DNA from: Bacteroidota bacterium
Lineage (GTDB): Bacteria > Bacteroidota > Bacteroidia > Bacteroidales > JAGONC01
NCBI GenBank assembly: GCA_026391695.1
Contig: JAPLDP010000086.1
Location: forward strand, 1-64,000
Reading direction: 5' to 3'
Length of the DNA: 64,000 nucleotides
Part shown: positions 1-7,217 of the stretch, piece by piece
How positions within the stretch are numbered: the stretch's first letter is position 1
Layout of the letters: every line of letters begins with the position of its first letter
Notes under the pieces: generated by a model
Seen by the model: only the letters and a program-made list of their open reading frames with translations
What the model was told of the DNA's origin: nothing
Database searches by the model: none
Made by a program: the position numbers and the translations under genes

Positions 1-11
1 AGTGCATACAT
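1..11 (-). CDS. 5' end of a gene running off the left edge
   Basis: Only the first codons (ATG TAT GCA) lie in the window. The support is a strong Shine-Dalgarno sequence on the minus strand, AAGGAGG, five bases before the ATG. Such strong sites are uncommon in Bacteroidota, so a real start is likely, but nothing can be said about the product. It would be downstream of, and in the same direction as, the small genes at 272-664 and 703-1098, across a 260-bp gap in which I see no gene. Confidence 0.4.
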
Positions 12-271
12 AATTACCTCCTTTTTTAGTGATTTATAGTCTCATTCGTTTTTGAAAAATTTGAGTCTTATTGATTATACAGTTCATTTCACTCACTTCT
101 TTGATCGGTTTATTACGTTTCAGGGGACCGGATCGAAACCACCTGTATTGTCAGGGTTACATCTCGATAATCGCTCCCGGATAAGTGGCAGTCCTGCAAA
201 AAGACCATGCCGGTAAATAGCCTGGCAGGCATACTCTGAACAGGAGGGCGTATACCGGTATCAAAAACCTT

Positions 272-664
272 TTAACTCAAGTCGGACTCTTTAAAGCCTA
301 TCTTTCTCATAAGCTCGCCAAAACCCTGATCAGAAACCACTTTGATCAGAAACCGTTCGATTCCGGATACATCGCGCCAATAAGCTTGCTTCTTTGGTGC
401 CATGTCATTTATCACTCCGCTGAATACATTTACCTGAACCGGGATGTCCAATTCCCTGGCTCTCTTTTCAGGTGCCAGAATCAGGAATCCATAAAACTCT
501 CCCAGCTTTGGTGGCGGAGGTTGATGAATAGGCTCTTTTCCCACTGCTGACTTCAGCAGCCTTGCATATTGAACTGCCATTTCACCTGTCAATTTCACTT
601 CAGGATTAGGTAGTCCTGAGAAGAGTCCGATCTTGACTACGATAACATCATTTTTATCTTCCAT
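272..664 (-). CDS. Small protein with FSGLPNP motif, unknown function
   Basis: A 130-residue soluble protein without signal peptide or membrane segment. It opens with a short strand followed by LFSGLPNPEVKLTGEMA (residues 14-30), and has a proline run (HQPPPP) near residue 50 and a mixed alpha/beta C-terminal half. I associate 'FSG(R/L)PNP' followed by a Leu-Thr helix start with a family of uncharacterised bacterial proteins, but cannot verify this by search. It follows the Cys/His protein at 703-1098 by 38 bp on the same strand, so the two are probably co-transcribed and may work together, for example as enzyme and partner or inhibitor. That role is a guess. The ATG at 664 is preceded by a weak AAAGGG. 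Confidence 0.7.
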   Translation of the reverse strand: MEDKNDVIVVKIGLFSGLPNPEVKLTGEMAVQYARLLKSAVGKEPIHQPPPPKLGEFYGFLILAPEKRARELDIPVQVNVFSGVINDMAPKKQAYWRDVSGIERFLIKVVSDQGFGELMRKIGFKESDLS

Positions 665-702
665 GGTTCAATCCCTTTAATATTGATAATAAATTGATTG
701 GA

Positions 703-1098
703 TCAGTTTATGACCACAGCCGACTTATCGACGCAAAAACAGCCGCAAAAGATCGTATAGCCTCCCCGGTCGTTAGTCCTCGAATCTGTAATGATATTTC
801 CACTGTTATCCGAATTTTTTGCAGAAGTCCAGCCCATTTTGTGGGACCACCTGCCATCACGATCCTTCCGGTACCAATGGTAATCATGTCCAGGATACAA
901 AGCCAATGCCTCCGGGTGCTGACACTTTTCGCAGCCACATCCCTTGTCACAGTCAACCGGTTTCAAACCATCTGTAATTGCCGCACTGACAACTGCTTTG
1001 CAATTATTCAGGTCTGCCCAGGAAAGGGTGATGCCATGAGCGCGACCGGGTTGTGCATACGTGCCGGTCTTGATGTCGCATCCATAGTTGTAACAAAT
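703..1098 (-). CDS. Cys/His small protein, papain-like hydrolase candidate, probable ATT start
   Basis: The reading frame is open from a TAA at 1102-1104 to TGA at 703 (131 codons from ATT) and has no in-frame ATG; the first TTG is 44 codons in. Residues before that TTG are clearly part of the protein (CYNYGCDIKTGTYAQPGRAH), so initiation at ATT 1098, or ATC 1101, is the best reading, with AGGAGA 6 bases upstream. The C-terminal half has YHWYRKD, W-SHK-GWT, DNSGN-IxD, DRGGYTIFCGCFCV. The arrangement of an N-terminal Cys in CYNYG and a later His in DYHWYR suggests a papain-like NlpC/P60 or CHAP-type amidase, by memory of related sequences only. Cysteine content is high (10). The family catalytic Cys would be at residue 2, so an N-terminal truncation or frameshift is possible. 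Confidence 0.6.
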   Translation of the reverse strand: MCYNYGCDIKTGTYAQPGRAHGITLSWADLNNCKAVVSAAITDGLKPVDCDKGCGCEKCQHPEALALYPGHDYHWYRKDRDGRWSHKMGWTSAKNSDNSGNIITDSRTNDRGGYTIFCGCFCVDKSAVVIN

Positions 1099-1117
1099 GA
1101 TTTATCTCCTCTGTTCT

Positions 1118-1150
1118 TATTTATACCAAAACACCCTAAAAGGTCGGGGC
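1118..1150. repeat. 33-bp direct repeat, copy 1
   Basis: Identical over 33 bp to 1698-1730 and in the same orientation; core ACCAAAACACCCTAAAAGG. Similarity continues on the right (gaaaaa-ttttcaaca, about 1158-1173 against 1738-1753). It sits 20 bases upstream of the proposed ATT start of the gene ending at 703. Read on the minus strand both copies and their flanks encode a similar peptide (PDLLGCFGIN), so it may be a shared 5' coding stretch, a leader or a regulatory element. It has no TTTG-N19-TAnnTTTG promoter. Confidence 0.8.
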
Positions 1151-1254
1151 AAAAAGTGAAAAAGTTTTCAACAAAATGAAAAATATTTCGTAAAGCGTTA
1201 ATAATCAATGAGAATAATTTTGAAAAAATTTCAAAATTTCGGATAAGATTTAGC

Positions 1255-1290
1255 AAAAAGGGACTCCAACCGCTACGCGGTTTGAGTCCC
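1255..1290 (-). terminator. Intrinsic terminator, minus strand
   Basis: Arms GGGACTC/GAGTCCC (1260-1266 and 1284-1290) continue after one mismatch with AACCG/CGGTT (1268-1272 and 1278-1282), loop of five bases. On the minus strand the stem is followed at once by five T (1259-1255). It would end transcripts from the peptide-like gene at 1477-1623, before the gene starting at 1098. Confidence 0.6.
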
Positions 1291-1303
1291 AATAGATATG
1301 GCC

Positions 1304-1333
1304 GCACCATCGCAACGCGACTTCGCTTGGTGC
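1304..1333. repeat. Palindrome with nested small stems
   Basis: Arms GCACCA (1304-1309) and TGGTGC (1328-1333) enclose 18 bases that contain short self-complementary pieces (TCGC/GCGA on the minus strand). It lies 13 bp from the terminator hairpin. Together they look like a REP-type palindromic unit. No function can be read from the sequence. Confidence 0.5.
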
Positions 1334-1369
1334 ATAATGATTTAATCATCCAATTATCCCTTAAGAATA

Positions 1370-1417
1370 TTCACTTGCCTGTCACCACCCCAATTTAACC
1401 TACGGCAGGCAAGTGAA
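1370..1417. repeat. Perfect 12-bp inverted repeat
   Basis: TTCACTTGCCTG (1370-1381) is repeated as its exact complement CAGGCAAGTGAA (1406-1417), separated by 24 bases. There is no flanking T-run. It may be a recombination or protein-binding site, or part of a palindromic repeat family. With the hairpins above it fills the gap 1099-1476, in which I see no gene. Confidence 0.6.
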
Positions 1418-1476
1418 ATACTTAAAAGCAGGAATCCTTAGATTCAGACCTTAAAGTCCTTCTGAATTACCAGATT

Positions 1477-1623
1477 TTAAGGATCATCATCACTTTTGGG
1501 ACCTGGAGGTGGGCTAATTGGTGGAGGTGGAGGTGGATCCCCCCCTCCCCTGATCTTATTCATTTGAAAATAAGTCAGTTGGTCATACTGGTTCTTAGTA
1601 AAGAACGGATTTTGAGTGTACAT
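1477..1623 (-). CDS. Possible double-glycine-leader peptide with proline-rich tail
   Basis: From the only in-frame ATG (1623) the frame encodes 48 residues: a leader ending LTYFQMNKIRGG and a tail GDPPPPPPISPPPGPKSDDDP. A leader of about 26 residues with hydrophobic spacing before GG resembles Bacteroidota double-glycine precursors that are cleaved and exported by peptidase-containing ABC transporters. However, the frame stays open to 1755 without ATG, and its upstream part (GAIEADVEKLKKSRQTLQNA) also looks like coding helix, so the real start may be a non-ATG codon near 1683, or this may be the 3' end of a broken gene. No transporter is nearby. The direct repeat 1698-1730 lies just upstream. 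Confidence 0.4.
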   Translation of the reverse strand: MYTQNPFFTKNQYDQLTYFQMNKIRGGGDPPPPPPISPPPGPKSDDDP

Positions 1624-1697
1624 AGTTCTGGCATTTTGAAGTGTTTGTCTACTCTTTTTAAGCTTTTCGACATCCGCTTCAATGGCGCCATTGTATC

Positions 1698-1730
1698 TAT
1701 TTATACCAAAACACCCTAAAAGGTCGGGGC
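1698..1730. repeat. 33-bp direct repeat, copy 2
   Basis: Exact copy of 1118-1150, 580 bp away, in the same orientation. It precedes the peptide-like frame at 1477-1623, and the frame through it reads PDLLGCFGIN before continuing into that peptide. The rest of 1731-1870, upstream of the CHAT gene, is AT-rich with no recognisable gene. Confidence 0.8.
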
Positions 1731-1870
1731 TAACACGGAAAAACTTTTCAACATTTTATAAAATTTTTTCAAAATGGTTGATAATTAGTAATTTATAATA
1801 GAACTTTTTTTATCTTTATAATCTGGGATGGTTCAACTGCCCGAAGAGATTTTACCTGACAGGGATTAGT

Positions 1871-4800
1871 ATGATAGTATCGCCTATTTATAGTTTCCTG
1901 ATCGTGTTTGTCATTACATTAAATGTACTGGGAGGTGAAGTGCATTATGGTGCCTCCGGCGATAACTCATTGCGTGCAATCCGGAAAGATACCGTTAGCC
2001 GGGCCGAAAGCTTTTACCAATCAGGTAATTACGACAGCGCTTTGTACTATTTTTCGAAAGCTTCTGAATTCTATTATCATGCCAGTGACTGGCCCACTTA
2101 TAGTAAAAGTCTAACCGGTATCAGTAAATGTTACCGGAAAAAGGGTGACATTGTTGATGCAGGGTTATTTCTTTATAAAGCCGACAGTTTATATAAAGTA
2201 AAGCACATCGAAGACAAGTTTCTTTTCGCAGATATTGAATATAACAAGTCTATGATTTTATTTGAAAATGGAGCTTATCATGAATCAATTGAAACTATAA
2301 ACGAGTTCATTAAAACCTGGAAACCTCTGGCCAATAATAAAGATACTGTTTTAGCCCTTTTTTATAACGCACTCGGATTGAATTACCGGACGCTAGGTGA
2401 TATTGATATGGCACTTGAATATTATCGGACAGCTGTCGATTTAAAAAAAAATGGGGAAGGCAGTAATGATAATGAGTTAGCAACATATTACAATAATGTG
2501 GCCATTACGTATTTGGTAAAAGGTTCTTATCTCGAAGCCATTAGCTATTCGAAAAAAGCTATTGATATATATGAATTGAGCCCAACTACATATACAGTAA
2601 ATTTGGCAAAGGTATATATAACACTTGGCGGAATCTATGAACAAATGGGTAACTATGATTCTGCTTTAATTATTTTTGATAAGGCGGCGTTTATATATCA
2701 ATCACATCTTGGTTCGAATTATTATAAACTTGGGGATGTATACATAAATATTGGCAATATTTTCAATTTGAAAGGTGAATGGTTAAAGTCAGTAGAATAT
2801 TACAATAATGCAAGGCTCATCTTGGAAGTAAATAATATTCCAAACAAATCAAGATTTTCAGACATTATATACACTACCGGTTTAATCTATTACAATAATC
2901 AGCAATATCAAGAAGCAAAATCGGAATTTGTTAAATGTATCGATATCAGTAAAAAATTTTGTCCTTCCTATCTTCCCTATACATACGCTGCTCTGGCTGA
3001 CTGTTACGTAATGCTTAATGATCCTGATATGGCCAGCCAATATTATTCAATGACCATTGAAGAAAGAATTAAATGTTCCGGCAGCCATCATCCTGATCTT
3101 GCCTTTGATTATCTCAGTTATAGTATTTTTTTATGGAGAACGAATGATAGTACAAGGTGTTTTAATTACATGCAAAAAGCCTATGATATTTATGTCCTCA
3201 ATTATGGAATAAGACATCCTTCTACTGCTAATGTATTGACGTATATGGGTGATTATTACTCAGGCAAGGGAGCCTACAGTCAGGCTCTGGATTATTACCA
3301 AAAGGCCTTAATAGCTGTATCAAAGAATTTTAATGTTGAGGATGATTTTTCAAATCCATCGATTCATGAATGCCTATCGGAGATCCAGTTGCTCAAAACA
3401 TTAAAAAGGAAAGCCGAAGCCCTTTATAAGCTTTATCAGCTTTATCCCGACAGCCTGCAGGTGCTTGAAGCCGGCCTGAAAACATCACAGCTTGCTGTCG
3501 ATCTGATACAATACTTACGTATATCCTATACTGACCCGGAAAGTAAAATCGCAGTGACGGAAAATTACCGCAGTACACTTATCACCGGACTTAAAATCGC
3601 AATGGAATTGTATGACGTGACAAAAAATGTCGAATTTTTAAGCCATGCCTTTGCCTTCGCCGAATTATCAAAAGCAGCAATTTTACAGGAAACGATGAAA
3701 GATGCCGAGGCAAAAATTGTGGGAAATGTTCCGGCAAGCTACATCGACAAGGAAAAAGAATACAATCATTCCATTTATGCATCTCAACAGCTTGTTTCAG
3801 AAGAATTACTACAAAAAAATCCCGATAGTGTGAAAATTGATCTGTGGAATGAAAAACTCTTTGAATTAAAAAACGAGAGAACAAATTTTGTCAAAGAGCT
3901 TGAAAAGAAATTTCCTTTATACTATGACCTGAAATATGGTCAGAACGTCATTACTCTTGACGGACTTCTTAAAAATATGGGTCCAAACGAGGCCATTATT
4001 GAGTACGTTGTTGAAGATCTGTTCATCTATATTTTTGCCTGTAATGATGAAGGAGAATCTGCAGTAGCCGTTGAAACCGTCGACAGCAGCTTTTATGCGC
4101 AAGTCGAAGAGATCATAAATGATTTATATACAGAAAATTTCGATCATCAGTCCATGAGCGAATTCTCTGAATTTACTGGCGCCTTATACGACCTCTATAC
4201 AAAATTATTATTGCCTGTTTCGGCATTATTGACAGATAAAGATTTGATCATCATACCTGACGGCAAGTTAGCGTACATTCCTTTCGAGATATTGCTTGAC
4301 GAGGCGCCTGTCAGTCAAAATGATTACTATAAACTGGGGTACCTGCTGAAGAGACATGCCATCGGATACAGCTACTCTGCGACGCTTCTGTCGGGTGAAA
4401 GGTTCCACAGGAATGTTGCAAAAAACAGGCTGGTGGCTTTTGCTCCCGATTACAACTACCATACTATCGCTGATAAAATAACTAATAGAGATACAACATC
4501 AAAAGACGCTCCGGTACATTTGAAGTTCGTGCAGGATGAAGTGTCGTTTATTGCCAGGTTATACCGGGGAGATGTTTTCAAAGACAGCGATGCAAATGAA
4601 ACGCTTTTTAAGTCATGTGCCGGTGATTACTCCATCATTCATCTTGCCATGCATGGGTTTATTGATGAAGATAATCCGATGTATTCGAAACTTATCTTTG
4701 CCTCAGATAACGACTCTGTTGATGACGGATATCTGTATACGTACGAAATATATAACCTGACTCTGAACGCTACGATGGCCGTATTGAGTGCCTGTAATAC

Positions 4801-5203
4801 TTTTTCGGGCCACTATATTAATGGCGAAGGCATCATGAGCATAGCACGTGGATTTTATTTTGCCGGTTGTCCCGGGATTATTGCAACACGATGGCCGGTA
4901 TATGATAAAAGCAGTGCTGAAATCATAAAAACATTTTACTCCTATCTCAAAAAGGGCAAATCCAAGATTGAATCGTTACGGCTTGCAAAACTAGCGTATC
5001 TTGAATCGGCCGATCCACTGAATAGCCATCCTCATTTCTGGGCCGGATTTGCCAGCATAGGGAATCCGGCAAATGTTCCATGTAGCGATAAGTACCGCCC
5101 AGCCTTTGTATTAACGCTGATCATCCTTATAGTGGGTATTTCAGGGATAAGTTTATTAAGAAGGTGCGGGTATAAGGTGAAATGGAAAAAGAGGCGATAT
5201 TAA
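1871..5203 (+). CDS. Secreted TPR-CHAT caspase-like protease
   Basis: An 1110-residue protein. Residues 1-22 form a signal peptide or anchor. About residues 40-560 are tandem tetratricopeptide repeats (for example YYNNVAITYLVKGSYLEAI), followed by a helical linker and a C-terminal CHAT domain. The CHAT catalytic pair is intact: His928 in HLAMHGF and Cys975 in VLSACNTFSG, with the usual GEGIMSIARGFYFAG after it. A membrane helix near 1078-1098 is followed by a basic tail, so most of the protein is probably periplasmic and anchored at its C-terminus. CHAT domains are caspase-fold cysteine proteases (separase relatives, Csx29). The stop overlaps by four bases the stop of the convergent anti-sigma-like gene. 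Substrate unknown; the neighbouring membrane anti-sigma-like protein is an obvious candidate, but that is inference. Confidence 0.85.
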   Translation: MIVSPIYSFLIVFVITLNVLGGEVHYGASGDNSLRAIRKDTVSRAESFYQSGNYDSALYYFSKASEFYYHASDWPTYSKSLTGISKCYRKKGDIVDAGLFLYKADSLYKVKHIEDKFLFADIEYNKSMILFENGAYHESIETINEFIKTWKPLANNKDTVLALFYNALGLNYRTLGDIDMALEYYRTAVDLKKNGEGSNDNELATYYNNVAITYLVKGSYLEAISYSKKAIDIYELSPTTYTVNLAKVYITLGGIYEQMGNYDSALIIFDKAAFIYQSHLGSNYYKLGDVYINIGNIFNLKGEWLKSVEYYNNARLILEVNNIPNKSRFSDIIYTTGLIYYNNQQYQEAKSEFVKCIDISKKFCPSYLPYTYAALADCYVMLNDPDMASQYYSMTIEERIKCSGSHHPDLAFDYLSYSIFLWRTNDSTRCFNYMQKAYDIYVLNYGIRHPSTANVLTYMGDYYSGKGAYSQALDYYQKALIAVSKNFNVEDDFSNPSIHECLSEIQLLKTLKRKAEALYKLYQLYPDSLQVLEAGLKTSQLAVDLIQYLRISYTDPESKIAVTENYRSTLITGLKIAMELYDVTKNVEFLSHAFAFAELSKAAILQETMKDAEAKIVGNVPASYIDKEKEYNHSIYASQQLVSEELLQKNPDSVKIDLWNEKLFELKNERTNFVKELEKKFPLYYDLKYGQNVITLDGLLKNMGPNEAIIEYVVEDLFIYIFACNDEGESAVAVETVDSSFYAQVEEIINDLYTENFDHQSMSEFSEFTGALYDLYTKLLLPVSALLTDKDLIIIPDGKLAYIPFEILLDEAPVSQNDYYKLGYLLKRHAIGYSYSATLLSGERFHRNVAKNRLVAFAPDYNYHTIADKITNRDTTSKDAPVHLKFVQDEVSFIARLYRGDVFKDSDANETLFKSCAGDYSIIHLAMHGFIDEDNPMYSKLIFASDNDSVDDGYLYTYEIYNLTLNATMAVLSACNTFSGHYINGEGIMSIARGFYFAGCPGIIATRWPVYDKSSAEIIKTFYSYLKKGKSKIESLRLAKLAYLESADPLNSHPHFWAGFASIGNPANVPCSDKYRPAFVLTLIILIVGISGISLLRRCGYKVKWKKRRY

Positions 5204-5949
5204 TCGTGTCTCATTTTTGAAAGTAATGTCCCGGCCATTTTTTGATAATGGTGGCTTGTTCGCTTAAGTTCCTGCAATAATTCTTCCGCACCAGGTATAT
5301 TCTCTGTTTTTAAATAGGTTAAAGCCAGATACCATCGGGCCTGATCGGAAAACAAAATATCCTGATGGTCAATCACAGTCTGCAGGTAAGGAATGGCTTC
5401 ATTGTATCTCTCAAGTTCCATCAGTGAGATGGCTGTGTAAAACGGCGTGGCCATATCCGATGAATCGGTTTGCCTGACGCGGATAAAGTTGGAGTAAGCT
5501 CCCTGGTAGTCCTGCACATCATATAATTGCAACCCTGTTGAAAAAATTGTGTTGGTTTGATTGATGCCGGATCTGACATCGCCGGGTGTCTCATAAACAT
5601 GGTAATAACGTGCAAACAGTTTGTCACTGTCTTGATGTCTGCCGGGCATAATGATCCACATGGCCGCTGTAGCAACTGAAATCAGGATGAGGGCTGCCGC
5701 TGCATATTTCAACCACCCGACGGAGTGTTTTTTATTTACTACCTCGTGGTGGATTTCTTCAAGCATGTCCCTCAACCTATTCACGTCATCCTGCATCAAA
5801 GCCTTGTCCACTTTGCAATGCAGCCGGTACATCCTGTTCAGTTCGGGATTGGTATTAAGTTCATGTTCAAACTCTTCCCGCTCTTTCCCTGTCAAATCCC
5901 CATTTAGGTAATCAATTATTAACAAGTTGTAATTCCGGTTGATTTTCAT
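5200..5949 (-). CDS. Membrane anti-sigma-like protein with periplasmic TPRs
   Basis: A 249-residue single-pass protein. Residues 1-75 are cytoplasmic and carry a short anti-sigma-like helical region (IDYLNGDLTGKEREEFEHEL). The membrane helix is at about 80-101 (KYAAAALILISVATAAMWII). Residues 130-249 are tetratricopeptide-like repeats outside the membrane. Its start lies 38 bp inside the sigma factor gene, so the two are translationally linked. By analogy with ECF sigma/anti-sigma pairs it should hold the sigma factor at the membrane until a signal arrives. The zinc HxxxCxxC motif of ZAS anti-sigmas is absent. It is a clear relative of the protein at 26682-27440, with the same layout and an LFxxYY stretch just after the helix. 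Confidence 0.75.
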   Translation of the reverse strand: MKINRNYNLLIIDYLNGDLTGKEREEFEHELNTNPELNRMYRLHCKVDKALMQDDVNRLRDMLEEIHHEVVNKKHSVGWLKYAAAALILISVATAAMWIIMPGRHQDSDKLFARYYHVYETPGDVRSGINQTNTIFSTGLQLYDVQDYQGAYSNFIRVRQTDSSDMATPFYTAISLMELERYNEAIPYLQTVIDHQDILFSDQARWYLALTYLKTENIPGAEELLQELKRTSHHYQKMAGTLLSKMRHD

Positions 5950-6523
5950 GTTCCATCATTACTTTAAATTCCGGGTCTTCCCTGATATTTCTGATCAAGG
6001 TTACCTTGCAACTGTATTTTTTTCTTCTGACGTCGATAACACCTTCATAGTTCATTATGCTGGCAATTTCTTTTGTCTGGATTTTTTCCAGGTAAAATTT
6101 TATAATTTTCCGGCATTCCTCACTCAGATTATTAAAATGTTTATAAAATAACCTGGATTCGCGATTTATTATATAAGTTGCGAATAATTCGTCTACTTCT
6201 TCTTTTCTCAGGCACTCATAATCGTTGTTATCCTCATCAAACTGTTTCATGCGCCATCTTATCTCTTTAAACCACAGGTTTTTGCAAACCGAAAACAAAA
6301 AAGTCTGAAAAGAGCATGTGAGTTCAAGGTCACTATGTTTTATCTTTTCATAGATTATAATAATTGTTTCCTGAAAAATGTCCTTGGCATCGTCGACGCT
6401 GCCAAAATTATTCATTACAAATTGTTCGACCAGAGGATAATTGGCGCTATATACTTCATTAAGAATCTTACGGTCGCAGTGTCTAATTCCGTCAATGATT
6501 ATTTCGGACCCTCTGTATCTCAT
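5912..6523 (-). CDS. ECF-like RNA polymerase sigma factor
   Basis: A 203-residue sigma-70 family protein. Region 2 contains DDAKDIFQETIIIIYEKI (about 43-60), matching the region 2.1-2.2 DAEDxxQExF pattern, followed by FLFSVCKNLWFKEIR. Region 4 is near 130-175 (EECRKIIKFYLEKIQTKEIA), ending in a basic recognition helix. No region 1.1 or 3 is visible, as in ECF types. It is the first gene of a two-gene operon with the anti-sigma-like protein and has a textbook housekeeping promoter (6572-6602), so the operon is not obviously autoregulated. It is a paralogue of the factor at 27437-28012. Confidence 0.85.
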   Translation of the reverse strand: MRYRGSEIIIDGIRHCDRKILNEVYSANYPLVEQFVMNNFGSVDDAKDIFQETIIIIYEKIKHSDLELTCSFQTFLFSVCKNLWFKEIRWRMKQFDEDNNDYECLRKEEVDELFATYIINRESRLFYKHFNNLSEECRKIIKFYLEKIQTKEIASIMNYEGVIDVRRKKYSCKVTLIRNIREDPEFKVMMEHENQPELQLVNN

Positions 6524-6571
6524 CTTAGTTATGGCTTATTTGCCGGTGCAATTACAAAACAACCTTTTAAG

Positions 6572-6602
6572 CAAAGATAAAATAATTTATCTTAATCACA
6601 AA
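6572..6602 (-). promoter_or_regulatory. Promoter of the sigma/anti-sigma operon
   Basis: On the minus strand, TTTG (6602-6599), 19 bases, then TATCTTTG (6579-6572): an exact match to the Bacteroidota TTTG-N19-TAnnTTTG consensus. The transcript should begin near 6566, leaving about 43 bases before the ATG at 6523. Confidence 0.8.
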
Positions 6603-6848
6603 TTGTCAATTGATAAATATTTATTGTAAGTTGATATTACATTCATCTTTATCAGATAAAAAATGAATTTCTCCTTCTTGAGCGGTTGGGTATCCATAAT
6701 GAAGTAATTTTGAAGAACAGAAGCCGAGACAATTGGTTTTTGCCTTATATTAACTTAGATAAGAAAGAAAAATATCCAATATCGAATTACCAAAACCAAT
6801 TTCAATTGCCAATTTACCATGAGAATGACAATGATGAAAGTGTAAGTT

Positions 6849-6917
6849 TCCCCTAATCAGATAGATCTTGCTCATAATCACCTCTTCGGGAACCATTGGC
6901 ACATTTTCTTCATTCAT
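6849..6917 (-). pseudogene. N-terminal remnant of an ORF6N-domain gene
   Basis: An ATG at 6917 opens a frame beginning MNEENVPMVPEEVIMSKIYL and then IRG. This is the usual beginning of ORF6N (KilA-N-like) DNA-binding proteins, which normally continue with a lysine-rich strand and LDxDLAELY. Here the match stops at IRG and the frame runs on to 6750 with unrelated residues. It is best read as debris of a phage- or mobile-element-associated gene. The rest of 6524-7217 holds the sigma promoter and the ompA promoter and otherwise no gene I can support. Confidence 0.5.
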
Positions 6918-7087
6918 GATGACTGATTTATGCTGGTGAAATTTATTCATGCTCAGAAATAAGCTTTCAAATGTCAATCCGGAAAAAATGAATAGGTGAC
7001 CTTGTATCGATCGGAGTTTTTTATACGGTAAGAGTTGTATATATTACTATAATATTTTACCGGATTCAAAGTCAGGAATAAAAAAAA

Positions 7088-7118
7088 TTTGCTTTTGGTC
7101 ACTTTTTTTGTATCTTTA
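7088..7118 (+). promoter_or_regulatory. Promoter of the OmpA-family gene
   Basis: TTTG (7088-7091), 19 bases, TATCTTTA (7111-7118): the Bacteroidota sigma-ABfr type with one mismatch. It predicts a transcript start near 7124 and a leader of about 94 bases. Confidence 0.65.
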
Positions 7119-7217
7119 CGTAAACATTTTTTATACAATACCGTTTATAGGTTGCCATTGAATTTGATATAATTTTAAATTATAATATTAATTAAAATCT
7201 AACCAAAAACTACGCCT

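Noticed and set aside
694-1179. 161-codon plus-strand frame
   Set aside because: Antisense shadow of the gene at 703-1098.
1008-1349. 113-codon minus-strand frame over the Cys/His gene start
   Set aside because: It runs through the terminator and palindromes and is out of frame with the clear coding signal of the gene at 703-1098.
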